The translations under genes were made by a program, and so were the position numbers. The notes under the pieces are model-generated. The model worked only from the letters and a program-made list of their open reading frames with translations, had not been told where the DNA came from and searched no databases. Positions 16,939 through 27,867 of a stretch of DNA of 64,000 nt are shown in pieces. The stretch's first letter is position 1; the number at the start of each line of letters is the position of its first letter. This stretch comes from an uncultured bacterium (GTDB taxonomy: Bacteria; Actinomycetota; Coriobacteriia; Coriobacteriales; Coriobacteriaceae), in NCBI GenBank assembly GCA_905215065.1, contig CAJMOF010000010.1, positions 1-64,000 on the forward strand, in the 5' to 3' direction.

Positions 16939-17981
16939 TGGATCCGAGCGTCTACATCCCCGCCTACCTGGAGCGCACCTATCTGGCGTCGCACCCCGAA
17001 CTCACCGATGCAGCACGCGAGCTTGTCCATAACGACATCAGCGCAAACCCTCACAAGTATGCGCAGACCGAGCATGCCCAAGCGCTGCTGTCCTATGCCG
17101 GTGTTCATCGTCACCTGCTCGACGAGCTCCATCGCATCGAGGACATGGGCAGCGACGAGGAGTTTGAGCAGACGCGCAACCGCCTGTTCGACGACATGCG
17201 CGATGAGCTGCTCAAGATTGTTCGCGTCGATGCGCTGGCCGTCGATGCGCAGTTGCTCGCCATCATCCTGGCGGACACGCCCGTCGATGCCTGCCTGGGC
17301 GACCTGATGAAGCTCGAGGCGGGCACGGCCGACTACCTGCAACAGAGCGTGCCCGGGTTTGATATGGAGGCCCCGCACTATTGGGCCAATAATGTTTTGG
17401 CCGACGGTGTCACCGCGGCGGACCTTACCGTGAGCGAGCCGGCCCTTATCGGGTGGCTTCACACACTCGAGGCCATCTCGCAGCTGTGCATGGCGAGCGC
17501 CCGCTACCGCGCTGCTGCCAACTACGCCCGCCGCGTCCTTAAGGCAGAAGGCTATCCCACCCGGGCCGCCGGCATCGCGCTGCTTGCCCTCGCCCGCTTG
17601 GAAGACCAGGACGGCTTTTTTGCCCTAGCGCATCAGCTCGAGGAACAGATGGGGGCAGACGCACTCGAAAACTCTCCTTGGTACCTGCTCGCCCGCACGA
17701 TTCTGCTGTTCAAAACAAACAAGATGCGCCCGGCGACGCGCGCGCTGCGTGAGTTTGCTAACCGTTGCGAGGGCGGCGCGTTCTTTTTGCTGAACCCCAT
17801 GTATCAGACGCCGTATCTTCCCTGCCGACCCGAGCCGCGCGACCCCTGGGACCTCTCGCACCAGGCAGTTTGGGAAGCCGACGGCATTATCTCGGACACA
17901 CCCGACTTTGCCCCCTGGGCCAACGCCTGCGAAGATGTATCGCAGCTTGCCCAGGAATTTGCGCGCCGCTACGGCTTTTAG
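16938..17981 (+). CDS. Helical-repeat (TPR/ST7-like) protein, second of a pair
   Basis: The protein has 347 residues and a similar size and plan to the gene before it. It is soluble and all-helical, with a repeat core LEAISQLCMASARYRAAANYARRVLKAEGYPTRAAGIALLALARLEDQDGFFALAHQLEEQMG and LLARTILLFKTNKMRPATRALREFANRCEGG, then a tail rich in Pro and Trp (RPEPRDPWDLSHQAVWEAD). The shared -SARYRAAANYARR-/-SGRYRMSLEAANR- pattern suggests the two genes are old paralogues. It overlaps the first gene by 1 bp and is followed by the MurT-GatD gene 45 bp later. Confidence 0.75.
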   Translation: MDPSVYIPAYLERTYLASHPELTDAARELVHNDISANPHKYAQTEHAQALLSYAGVHRHLLDELHRIEDMGSDEEFEQTRNRLFDDMRDELLKIVRVDALAVDAQLLAIILADTPVDACLGDLMKLEAGTADYLQQSVPGFDMEAPHYWANNVLADGVTAADLTVSEPALIGWLHTLEAISQLCMASARYRAAANYARRVLKAEGYPTRAAGIALLALARLEDQDGFFALAHQLEEQMGADALENSPWYLLARTILLFKTNKMRPATRALREFANRCEGGAFFLLNPMYQTPYLPCRPEPRDPWDLSHQAVWEADGIISDTPDFAPWANACEDVSQLAQEFARRYGF

Positions 17982-18026
17982 CGACGCGATCGCCCCGACC
18001 ATGTCATCTATGTTAGGAACGGCTTC

Positions 18027-20204
18027 ATGAACCTCCGCTCATCTCTCGCCTGCACCTCGAGCGATATCGCCCGCTGGGGACTGCGCTCTGTCCTCAAACG
18101 CCAGGGCGGCGTGCTTCCCGGCCGCATCGCCATGAAGATCGACCCCGAGCTGCTAAGCGACCTCGCGAGCCTGGTCGACCGCAGTGTGATGATCACCGGT
18201 ACTAATGGCAAGACCACCACATCCAACCTCATCGCCGACGCAGTTGCTGCCAGCGGTGCTACCGTGGTGTGCAATCGTGCCGGCAACAATATGGAGCCCG
18301 GTGTGGTGGGTGCTCTGCTCGAGGCCCGCGGCGGCCTTAAGCACACCAGCAGCGGCAAGCGCGTGGGCGTTTTTGAGTGCGACGAGCTCTACACCGTACG
18401 CGTTCTGCCCAAGCTCAAACCGACGTACTTTGTGCTGCTCAACCTGTTCCGCGACCAGCTAGACCGCTACGGCGAGATTGACCACACCCAGGACGTCATC
18501 GCCCACGCGCTGGAGCTTTCGCCGGCAACGACGCTCATTTACAACGCAGACGACCCGCTGTGTGCCGCGATCGCCGCGCGCGTTCCCAACGCAAGCATCG
18601 CCTTTGGCATCGACGGCGCCACGGGCACCGAGTCCGACCGCATTAGCGACTCGCGTTTTTGCTCGCAGTGCAACGCCCCGCTGGAATACGACTATGTGCA
18701 GTACGGACAGCTGGGCGCCTATCATTGCCCTTCGTGCGGATGGGGTCGCCCCGCGCTGCTCCGCCGCGTGACGGGCGTTGAGCTCGGCTGCGACGGCTAT
18801 GGTTTTGACCTGGCCTTTGGACCCGAGGCCAACGCGCCCGCCGCGCACATCGCCACGCGCTACAACGGCCTGTACATGGTCTATAACGTCGCCGCCGCCT
18901 TCTTTGCGGCGCACGAGCTGGGCGTGGACGCGGCGCACCTGCAGCCCACGCTCGATGCCTACGTCCCCGCCGGCGGACGCATGGGCCGCTGGAACATTGC
19001 CAGCCGCACCGTCGAGGCAAACCTGGCCAAGAATCCCGTGGGCTTCGATCGTCAGATTCAGTCCATTAAAACGGCAGGCGGCAGGCTCTGTGCCTTCTTC
19101 CTCAACGACAACGACGCCGACGGCCACGATGTATCGTGGATCTACGACGTCGACTTCGAGCGCATCGCCGACACGCCGGGTCTTGTCGCCTTTGCCGGAG
19201 GCACGCGTGCGCACGACATGCAGGTGCGCCTCAAGTACGCCGGCATCGATGCCACGATTATCTCGAATGTCGAGCAGGCGATTGGTGCCGTGGCAGACGA
19301 GGCCGCCGGCGACACTTTCTATGCCGTCGCCAACTACACGGCCTTTCCGCCGCTGGTCAAGGAACTCGACGGACTCAAAGGCACCGATACGAACTCGGTA
19401 GCCTCCCACACCGTAACGCGCGCCGATGGCAGCGCTGTCCCCACCGATATTGCGCCGGTCGAGCTTTCGCGCCCGCTGCGCATCGTCTATCTGTACCCCG
19501 ATGCCCTCAACCTCTATGCCGACGGCGGCAACGTCATTGCCCTCGAGCGCCGCTGCGCCTGGCGCGGCATTCCCGTGCGTGTGGACGAAGTCCACATGGG
19601 CGAGACGCTCGACCTGACCGACGCCGACATCGTTATGATGGGCGGTGGCTCCGATCGCGACCAGCTGGCGGTTGCACATGAACTGCTCGCTCAAAAAGAC
19701 AAGGTCGCGGCCTATGTTGAGGATGGCGGCTCGCTGCTTGCCATCTGTGGCGGCTATCAGCTGCTCGGCCGTTCGTACTATATGGGCGAGGATCGCATCG
19801 AGGGTCTGGGGGTCATTGCCGCCGAAACCGTACGCGGCTCCGACCGCCTGATCGGCAACGTAGCCGTCGAAACCAATCTGGCACCCGAGCCCTTTGTGGG
19901 ATTCGAGAACCACGGCGGCCGCACCCTGCTCGATACAGCGGCCACGCCGCTCGGAACGTCCGTCGTCACGGGCACCGGCAACAACGGCGACGATGGCTTT
20001 GAGGGCCTCGTCTACAAGGGCGTGATCGGCACGTACCTGCACGGGCCGGCGCTGCCCAAAAACCCCGAACTCGCCGACTGGCTGATCGCACACGCCCTCG
20101 AGCGCCGCGGCGATGCGCAGGCCACAGCCCTGCTGCCGCTCAAGCCCCTCGACGACACCTACGAGCGCGCCGCCCACGACGCCGCCATGAAGCTCCTCCC
20201 CTAG
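18027..20204 (+). CDS. Fused MurT-GatD lipid II isoglutaminyl synthase
   Basis: The protein has 725 residues and joins two enzymes that are separate genes in staphylococci. Residues 1-455 are MurT: ATP loop GTNGKTTT (58-65), a Cys4 zinc ribbon (C212, C215, C234, C237), YNGLYMVYNVAAAFFAAHELG, and a C-terminal DUF1727 part with D368 in DVSWIYD, the expected catalytic aspartate. Residues 480-725 are GatD, with nucleophile C574 in AICGGYQLLG and H672 in GTYLHGPAL. The known complex amidates D-glutamate of lipid II to D-isoglutamine using glutamine. A linker of about 25 residues (DTNSVASHTVTRADGSAVPTD) joins the halves. Fusion fixes 1:1 stoichiometry. Confidence 0.93.
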   Translation: MNLRSSLACTSSDIARWGLRSVLKRQGGVLPGRIAMKIDPELLSDLASLVDRSVMITGTNGKTTTSNLIADAVAASGATVVCNRAGNNMEPGVVGALLEARGGLKHTSSGKRVGVFECDELYTVRVLPKLKPTYFVLLNLFRDQLDRYGEIDHTQDVIAHALELSPATTLIYNADDPLCAAIAARVPNASIAFGIDGATGTESDRISDSRFCSQCNAPLEYDYVQYGQLGAYHCPSCGWGRPALLRRVTGVELGCDGYGFDLAFGPEANAPAAHIATRYNGLYMVYNVAAAFFAAHELGVDAAHLQPTLDAYVPAGGRMGRWNIASRTVEANLAKNPVGFDRQIQSIKTAGGRLCAFFLNDNDADGHDVSWIYDVDFERIADTPGLVAFAGGTRAHDMQVRLKYAGIDATIISNVEQAIGAVADEAAGDTFYAVANYTAFPPLVKELDGLKGTDTNSVASHTVTRADGSAVPTDIAPVELSRPLRIVYLYPDALNLYADGGNVIALERRCAWRGIPVRVDEVHMGETLDLTDADIVMMGGGSDRDQLAVAHELLAQKDKVAAYVEDGGSLLAICGGYQLLGRSYYMGEDRIEGLGVIAAETVRGSDRLIGNVAVETNLAPEPFVGFENHGGRTLLDTAATPLGTSVVTGTGNNGDDGFEGLVYKGVIGTYLHGPALPKNPELADWLIAHALERRGDAQATALLPLKPLDDTYERAAHDAAMKLLP

Positions 20205-20210
20205 CACCCC

Positions 20211-20249
20211 ACCACCACAAAGGGGACAGGTACCTTTGTGGTGGTTTTC
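20211..20249 (+). terminator. Gene-end hairpin with GGGGACAGG core
   Basis: ACCACCACAAAGG (20211-20223) pairs perfectly with CCTTTGTGGTGGT (20233-20245) and is followed by TTTTCC. It sits 6 bp after the MurT-GatD stop and probably terminates it. It is nearly identical to the hairpin at 52958-52988. Confidence 0.75.
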
Positions 20250-20304
20250 CAGTTTGCCAACGATATACGCGCCGACAAAAAAGTCTGCTATACTCTTTCC
20301 CGCT

Positions 20305-20381
20305 GTCCCCATCGTCTAGCGGCCAAGGACGCCACCCTTTCAAGGTGGATATCGCGGGTTCGAATCCCGCTGGGGGCACCA
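20305..20381 (+). tRNA. tRNA-Glu (UUC anticodon)
   Basis: The acceptor GTCCCCA (20305-20311) pairs with TGGGGGC (20371-20377). The anticodon arm is CCACC-CTTTCAA-GGTGG with anticodon TTC. The T-arm is GCGGG-TTCGAAT-CCCGC. The CCA end is encoded (20379-20381). Confidence 0.97.
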
Positions 20382-20643
20382 TTTGAAATGCAAAGCCCGT
20401 TACCCTTGTGGTGACGGGCTTTTTTCTTCTCCAACGCCGGGATTCGAACCCGACAGGGTGCGGAGCTGAGGAAACGCGTAAGCGTTTTCCAGCGCAGCAC
20501 GCAAGGAGCGGAGCGACGCAGCGAAAGCGGGCGGCGCCAGCCGCACGCGGACATCCCGCTGGGGGCACCACTGAATCTGAGAAGCCCGTTGCCCTCGCGG
20601 CGGCGGGCTTTTTGCTACCCATGCGCCGGGATTCGAACCCCGA
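20364..20643. repeat. Direct duplication of the tRNA-Glu 3' end, each copy followed by an inverted T-arm
   Basis: ATCCCGCTGGGGGCACCA occurs at the tRNA 3' end (20364-20381) and again at 20553-20570, each followed by an AAGCCCGTT..CGGGCTTTTT terminator and then an inverted T-arm (CGCCGGGATTCGAACCC, 20435-20451 and again at 20625-20641). Between the copies lies the hairpin AAACGCGTAAGCGTTT. The unit is about 90 bp with an offset of 189 bp. Confidence 0.75.
20393..20427 (+). terminator. Terminator of tRNA-Glu
   Basis: AAGCCCGT (20393-20400) pairs with ACGGGCTT (20414-20421), followed by a T-run. Confidence 0.88.
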
Positions 20644-20669
20644 AGGCATAAAATCACACTGTCATCCAA

Positions 20670-20900
20670 GGGCCCGTGGACAAAAAATAGCAAATATGAG
20701 TACTGTTACCAATTTAGTAACAGCGATTTCATGCCATCAGAAGGCGATTTGGACACAAGGCGTCCTACGGCGGAGGAATTGCAGGCGTTTATCAGCTAAG
20801 TACTTGGACATATGTTGCGTAACACTGCATATTTTGCAAAAAGATAATGCTGCAGGGCTTGTGACAGTACTCATATTTGACGTTTTTTGCCCACGGCCCC
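20670..20900. mobile_element. MITE, 231 bp, with 40-bp terminal inverted repeats
   Basis: The left end (20670-20709) and the reverse complement of the right end (20861-20900) match at 34 of 40 positions, including the shared CAAATATGAGTACTGT. The interior is AT-richer than the surroundings and encodes nothing. Size and structure fit a non-autonomous transposable element mobilised in trans. It lies just past the tRNA-Glu duplication. Confidence 0.75.
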
Positions 20901-20951
20901 TTATTGCGTGGGCGAATCAGTTGCAAAGCGGGATCCAAAGCGTCCTTCGCA

Positions 20952-20989
20952 AACAAAAAGCCGGGGCCCACGCGATGCGGACCCCGGCT
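20952..20989 (-). terminator. Terminator of glnN
   Basis: AGCCGGGGCCC (20959-20969) faces GGACCCCGGCT (20979-20989). On the minus strand the stem is followed by TTTTTGTTTG. Confidence 0.82.
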
Positions 20990-21018
20990 CAATAGCGTGA
21001 CGATATGTCGGTTACGTT

Positions 21019-23106
<2,088 letters not shown>

Positions 23107-23317
23107 ACGGAACTCCCTTCGTATCGGCACCGCGTGAGAAGCGGTGTTGATTACTAACGAACGAGTCATAGATTAGGCTCGTCGTGTTTCCGCAACATTA
23201 CCGTTATGTTGCTGTCACGAAACCAATCAATGAGGTTACCGCATCGCGGCGGCGTTGCCGCCCTCAACAGCCAATCAACTGTATAAATTGCAGACCTCTC
23301 CCCATGGTTTAAGGGTA

Positions 23318-23393
23318 GTCAATTTGGGATGGGGCTCTATTAACTGGTATTTCGCATCAGATACCAGTCTTTATAGCCCCATCCCAGATTGAC
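23318..23393. other. Two-tier 76-nt hairpin between glnN and metF
   Basis: The outer arms 23318-23336 and 23375-23393 (GGGATGGGGCT/AGCCCCATCCC core) and the inner arms ACTGGTAT/ATACCAGT (23343-23350, 23361-23368) form a long nested stem with almost no mismatches. No T-run follows on either strand. The rest of 23107-23532 holds only the two divergent promoters. Confidence 0.6.
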
Positions 23394-23532
23394 CGCTCTG
23401 CTATAGGGAATGTCGATAGCAAGGCATCTTTGATTGGTATCCCCGAATAGCGAGTGAAACTCCACCGTGACACAGTGGTGCTGTAGAATCCTTACAACAC
23501 ATCACACTATTACGTATCTAAAGGAGCACGAT

Positions 23533-24405
23533 ATGCGCGTCGACGAGGTTTTTAAGCAGGCAGCATCCCAGGGCACCGCACCCGTTTCGTTTGAGATGTT
23601 CCCGCCCAAGGGCGAGCTTACCCTCAACACGGCTCGCGAGGTGGCAGGCAATCTGTGCAAGCTTTCGCCGAGCTTTGTCTCGGTCACCTGCTCTGCCGGC
23701 GGCTCGGGCAACGGCGCCACCACCGCCCCCATCGCGCAAATGATTACGAGCGAATTCAATACGCCCTCGGTGGCGCACCTCACCTGCGTGGGCCGCTCGC
23801 ACGCCGATATCGCCGCCAAGATCGACGAATACCGCTCCGCCGGCGTAGAAAACATCCTGGCCCTGCGCGGTGATCTGCCCGCTGGCGCGACCGAGGATGA
23901 CAAGCCCGCCTCGGACTACGCCTACGCCCGCGAGCTCATCCCCGAGCTTGTTGACGCCGGCTTTTGTGTGGGCGCCGCGGCCTACCCCGAGGGCCACATT
24001 GCCTGTGAGGACCTCAACGCTTCGGTCGAATACCTCAAGCAAAAACAGGACGCCGGCGCGAGCTTCTTTGTGACGCAGCTCTTCTTTGACAACGAGTGCT
24101 TCTACCGTTTCCGCGAGCTTGCCAACAAGGCAGGTATCACCGTGCCCATTACCGCGGGCATCATGCCGTTTATGGGCAAGTCGCAAATCAGCCGCATGGT
24201 CTTTATGTGCGGCGCGTCGCTGCCCTCCCCCGTCATCAAGATTCTCGCCAAGTACGAGAACGACCCCGAGAGCCTGCAGGCAGCCGGTGTAGATTATGCC
24301 GCCCGTCAGCTTTGCGACCTTAAGGAGCACGGTGCCGCCGGTCTGCACCTGTACACTATGAATCGTCCTGCAATCGCCGCAACCATTATGGAGCGCCTGG
24401 GGTAA
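23533..24405 (+). CDS. metF: Methylenetetrahydrofolate reductase
   Basis: The protein has 290 residues. It reduces 5,10-methylene-THF to 5-methyl-THF for methionine synthesis. PVSFEMFPPKGELTLNTAREV carries the conserved Glu of the active site, then FVSVTCSAGGSGNGATTAPIAQMI, ENILALRGDLPAGA, AAYPEGHIACED, FFVTQLFFDNECFYRFRELANKAGI and PITAGIMPFMGKSQISRM. The start at 23533 follows AAAGGAG. It overlaps the next gene by one base and leads the metF / activation protein / metH operon. Confidence 0.95.
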   Translation: MRVDEVFKQAASQGTAPVSFEMFPPKGELTLNTAREVAGNLCKLSPSFVSVTCSAGGSGNGATTAPIAQMITSEFNTPSVAHLTCVGRSHADIAAKIDEYRSAGVENILALRGDLPAGATEDDKPASDYAYARELIPELVDAGFCVGAAAYPEGHIACEDLNASVEYLKQKQDAGASFFVTQLFFDNECFYRFRELANKAGITVPITAGIMPFMGKSQISRMVFMCGASLPSPVIKILAKYENDPESLQAAGVDYAARQLCDLKEHGAAGLHLYTMNRPAIAATIMERLG

Positions 24406-25193
24406 TGGAAAAACCGCACATCGATACAACCGCTGTCGAAGTGCCGGCTGACCTTGCGTCGCCGGCGCTCTACCGTATCGATGATGCCCACCATCCCCGC
24501 GTCGACCGTGCCGAGATGTTGCGCTATCTGGGCTACGGCGGTCAGCAGATTGAGCCCGAGCTGTCGCAGCGTATTGAGCTTGTCGTTGAGCGTCTGGAAC
24601 TGGACATTGAGCCCCGTGGCGTGCGCCGCGCATTTGCCATCGATGCCATGGGCGTGGACGAGCAGGGAGAGCCTTGCATTCGCTTGGTCGGCACCAACGT
24701 TGAGCTGCGTGGTCGCGATATCTATCGCCATCTCAAAGACGCCCGCTTTGCCGCGCTCATGGCATGCACACTCGGCATGGACGCAGAGCGTCGTCTGCGC
24801 ACCACAGGAGCCCAGCAGCCCCTGGAGGGAGCCGTGCTCGACGCCGCATGCTCCGCCTATGTAGAAGCCGCCGTCGAGCAGATGGACCAGCAGGTCAAGG
24901 CTGCGGCCGCCGCACACGGACTCGCCGGTAACTGGCGCTTCAGTCCCGGCTACGGCGACTGTCCGCTTACGGCCCAGCGCTCAATCGTGGCTGCACTCAA
25001 CGCCACGCGACTCATCGGGCTTACCGTCACACCCACCAGCCTGCTCATGCCCACCAAGAGCGTGACCGCGGTGATTGGTCTGTTCGACGGCGAGGTCCAC
25101 GACGCCCAGAGCCGCCCCACCTGCAATATCTGCCGCATGCGCGAGCACTGTCGCTTCCGCGCCGCCCACACCACCTGCTATTCCAGCCATTAG
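24405..25193 (+). CDS. Stand-alone methionine synthase activation-domain protein
   Basis: The protein has 262 residues. It corresponds to the C-terminal SAM-binding reactivation domain of large MetH, here encoded separately. Recognisable blocks are EMLRYLGYGGQQIEPELSQRIE, LEGAVLDAACSAYVEAAVEQM, WRFSPGYGDCPLTAQRSIVAALNATRLIGLTVTPTSLLMPTKSVTAVIG (the RxSpGYgd..p..q...... lgi.lt....m.P..s.s..ig motif) and a Cys-rich end CNICRMREHCRF. It presumably reactivates oxidised cobalamin on the short MetH encoded directly downstream. Confidence 0.9.
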   Translation: MEKPHIDTTAVEVPADLASPALYRIDDAHHPRVDRAEMLRYLGYGGQQIEPELSQRIELVVERLELDIEPRGVRRAFAIDAMGVDEQGEPCIRLVGTNVELRGRDIYRHLKDARFAALMACTLGMDAERRLRTTGAQQPLEGAVLDAACSAYVEAAVEQMDQQVKAAAAAHGLAGNWRFSPGYGDCPLTAQRSIVAALNATRLIGLTVTPTSLLMPTKSVTAVIGLFDGEVHDAQSRPTCNICRMREHCRFRAAHTTCYSSH

Positions 25194-25203
25194 GAGCTCA
25201 TCG

Positions 25204-27759
25204 ATGTTTACTCCGCTTATCACTCACGATCTGGACGGCGCCGCGCTGGCGGCGCCCGTTGATGCCGCACGCCGCAATGGCGCTGCATACAAGACGCGCA
25301 CGATCGACGACCTTCGCGTTAAGGACGATCGCCTGCGCGCCGCCATCGAGGGCACGGGACACCTGCTGTTCGACGGCGGCATGGGCACCATGCTGCAGGC
25401 GGCCGGCATGAAGGCCGGCGCTCTGCCCGAGCTGCTCAACTTTGAGGAGCCCCAGGTCATTACCGACATTCAGCGACAGTACGTCGAGGCCGGCTGCGAC
25501 GTGATCACCGCCAACACCTTTGGCGCCAACGCCCACAAGCTCGATGGCGCCGCTACCGTGGCAGATGTCTTTGCCGCCGCTGCCGCCTGTGCCCGCGCGG
25601 CCGGTGCCCATTACGTCGCCGGCGACATCGGCCCCATCGGTGCGCTGCTTCGCCCCCTGGGCACCCTCAGCTTCGACGAGGCCTATGACCTCTTTGCCGA
25701 GGAAGTGCGCGCCGGCGTCAATGCGGGCGTGGACCTCTTTATTATCGAAACCATGACCGACCTGGCCGAGATCAAGGCGGCCGTCCTCGCCTGCCGCGAG
25801 AACTCCGATCTGCCCGTCTTTGCCACCATGACCTTTGAGGAAGACGGTCGCACCTTCCTGGGCACGAGTCCCGAGGTTGCCGCCATCACGCTCGATGCCA
25901 TCGGCGCCGACGTTTTGGGCATCAACTGCAGCCAGGGACCGGCCGAGCTCCGAGGACTCGCCGCTCGCATGCTCACCGTTACGGACAAGCCCGTTATGGT
26001 GCAGGCCAACGCAGGACTGCCCCACGTGGACGACGACGGCAACACCGTCTTTGATATCCAGGCGCCCGAGTACGCCGTGGCCGTCGCCGGTATGATTGAG
26101 GACGGCGTAAGCGTCGTGGGCGGCTGCTGCGGCACCACGCCGGCGCACATGGCCGCCTTGCGCACGCTTATCGATAACCACACGCCCAGTCCGCGCCACC
26201 GCAAGCCCAGCATGTCGGTCACGAGCGCCCAGACGGTCGTGGACCTTCCCTGCGACGGCCATAAGATTGCCGTCATCGGCGAGCGCATCAACCCCACCGG
26301 CAAAAAGCGCCTGCAGCAGGCCCTGCGCGACGGCGACCTGGACTACGTCGTGAGCCAGGGCATCAGCCAGCAGGAACAGGGCGCCGACATCCTGGACGTC
26401 AACGTGGGCCTGCCCGAGATCGACGAGGTCAAGATCATCCAACAGGCGACCGAACAGCTCCAGGGCTCCACGCTGTTGCCGTTGCAGATTGACTCCACCG
26501 ACCCCGCAGCCGTCGAGGCCGCCGTACGCCGCTACGCCGGCAAGCCCATCATCAACTCGGTCAATGGCAAGCAAAAGATCATGGATGAGATCTTTCCGCT
26601 GGTCGCCCACTACGGCACCAACGTTGTCGGCCTTACGCTCGACGAAGGCGGCATCCCCGATACCGCCGAGGCCCGCTTTGCCATCGCCGAACGCATCGTG
26701 GCCGAGGCCGCCCGCTACGGCATCGGCCCGGACCGTATCCTCATCGACTGCCTGGTCATGACCGCCTCGACCAATCAACGCCAGGCCGAGCAGATCCTAC
26801 GCGCCATGTCCCTGTGCAAGGAGCGTCTGGGCGTCAAATGCGCGCTCGGCGTATCGAACATCAGCTTTGGCCTGCCTGCCCGCCCGCTGCTGGGCTCAGT
26901 CTTTTTGGCTGCCGCTTTTGGCGCGGGCCTGGACGCCCCCATCATGAACCCGGGCTCCAAGCGCTTTATGGATACCGTCTACAGCTATCGCGTCCTGAGC
27001 GTTGAGGACGAGGGCTCGACCGGATACATCGAGCGCTACGCCGGCTGGACCGATCCGTATAAGATTGCCGCCAACCCGGCGGCCGCCCAGTCAGCATCGA
27101 TCGATGCCGCGCCTACCGCAAGCACCACCGCAAGCGCCGATGACGACCCCATCCGCCACATGGTCGTCTCGGGACGCAAGGGCGAAATCGCGGCCGAGAC
27201 CGAACGCCTGCTGGCCGACCACGACGCCATGGACCTCATCAACGACCACTTTATCCCCGCCCTCGATGAGGTCGGAGTCCTCTTTGACCAGGGCAAGTTC
27301 TTCTTGCCGCAGCTCATGGCCTCGGCCGAGGCCGCGCGCGTGGGCTTCGATACCATCAAACGCCTGATGCCCGCCGGCGAGATTGCCGACAAGGGTAAGA
27401 TCTGCGTGGCCACCGTCAAGGGCGACATCCACGACATCGGTAAGAACATCGTCAAGATGCTGCTCGATAACTACGGCTATACCGTCTTTGACCTTGGCCG
27501 CGACGTCGATCCGCAGGAGGTGCTCAAAACCGTCAAGGAGCGCGACATTAAGCTCGTCGGCCTCTCGGCGCTTATGACCACCACGGTCGTCGCCATGGAG
27601 GAGACCATCAAGCTGCTTCATGCCGAGGTCCCGGGCGTCAAGATTATCGTGGGCGGCGCCGTGCTCACCCCCGAATACGCCAAGCAGATCGGCGCAGACT
27701 ACTACGCCAAGGATGCCGCCGAAAGCGCCCGTATCGCCGAAGAGGTCTTTGGACGGTAA
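25204..27759 (+). CDS. metH: Cobalamin-dependent methionine synthase, short form without activation domain
   Basis: The protein has 851 residues, against about 1230 for the E. coli enzyme. After an unusual leader of about 50 residues comes the homocysteine domain (LLFDGGMGTMLQ, GINCSQGP, GGCCGTTPAHM with the zinc cysteines). The methyl-THF domain follows (IGERINPTGKKRLQQAL, ILDVNVGLPEID), then the cap and cobalamin domains with VKGDIHDIGKNIVKMLLDNYGYTVFDLGRDV, which holds the cobalt-ligand His. The fourth domain is supplied by the gene just upstream. The start at 25204 follows TAGGAGCTC; a longer frame to 25075 overlaps the upstream gene and is rejected. Confidence 0.95.
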   Translation: MFTPLITHDLDGAALAAPVDAARRNGAAYKTRTIDDLRVKDDRLRAAIEGTGHLLFDGGMGTMLQAAGMKAGALPELLNFEEPQVITDIQRQYVEAGCDVITANTFGANAHKLDGAATVADVFAAAAACARAAGAHYVAGDIGPIGALLRPLGTLSFDEAYDLFAEEVRAGVNAGVDLFIIETMTDLAEIKAAVLACRENSDLPVFATMTFEEDGRTFLGTSPEVAAITLDAIGADVLGINCSQGPAELRGLAARMLTVTDKPVMVQANAGLPHVDDDGNTVFDIQAPEYAVAVAGMIEDGVSVVGGCCGTTPAHMAALRTLIDNHTPSPRHRKPSMSVTSAQTVVDLPCDGHKIAVIGERINPTGKKRLQQALRDGDLDYVVSQGISQQEQGADILDVNVGLPEIDEVKIIQQATEQLQGSTLLPLQIDSTDPAAVEAAVRRYAGKPIINSVNGKQKIMDEIFPLVAHYGTNVVGLTLDEGGIPDTAEARFAIAERIVAEAARYGIGPDRILIDCLVMTASTNQRQAEQILRAMSLCKERLGVKCALGVSNISFGLPARPLLGSVFLAAAFGAGLDAPIMNPGSKRFMDTVYSYRVLSVEDEGSTGYIERYAGWTDPYKIAANPAAAQSASIDAAPTASTTASADDDPIRHMVVSGRKGEIAAETERLLADHDAMDLINDHFIPALDEVGVLFDQGKFFLPQLMASAEAARVGFDTIKRLMPAGEIADKGKICVATVKGDIHDIGKNIVKMLLDNYGYTVFDLGRDVDPQEVLKTVKERDIKLVGLSALMTTTVVAMEETIKLLHAEVPGVKIIVGGAVLTPEYAKQIGADYYAKDAAESARIAEEVFGR

Positions 27760-27784
27760 CACAACGGAAACAACCCCGCACCAA

Positions 27785-27822
27785 AACGTGCCGCATGCGC
27801 CACTTGGCACGTGCGGCACGTT
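27785..27822. repeat. Inverted repeat between metH and the UPF0210 gene
   Basis: AACGTGCCGCA (27785-27795) pairs perfectly with TGCGGCACGTT (27812-27822) around a 16-nt loop. It may terminate metH or act in the leader of the next gene, which starts 45 bp later; no T-run is present. Confidence 0.55.
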
Positions 27823-27867
27823 AGAATAGAGGGGACTATGCTCGTTTTGGCAGATAGGAGCGCAAGG

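Noticed and set aside
20179..20204. MurT-GatD considered as two genes joined by an assembly error
   Set aside because: The frame is open without interruption through a normal linker, and both halves keep all catalytic residues; no internal ribosome site or start is evident at the GatD junction.
20435..20643. Second tRNA gene suggested by TTCGAATCC and CCA-like ends
   Set aside because: Only T-arm and 3' acceptor pieces are present; no D-arm or anticodon arm can be formed.
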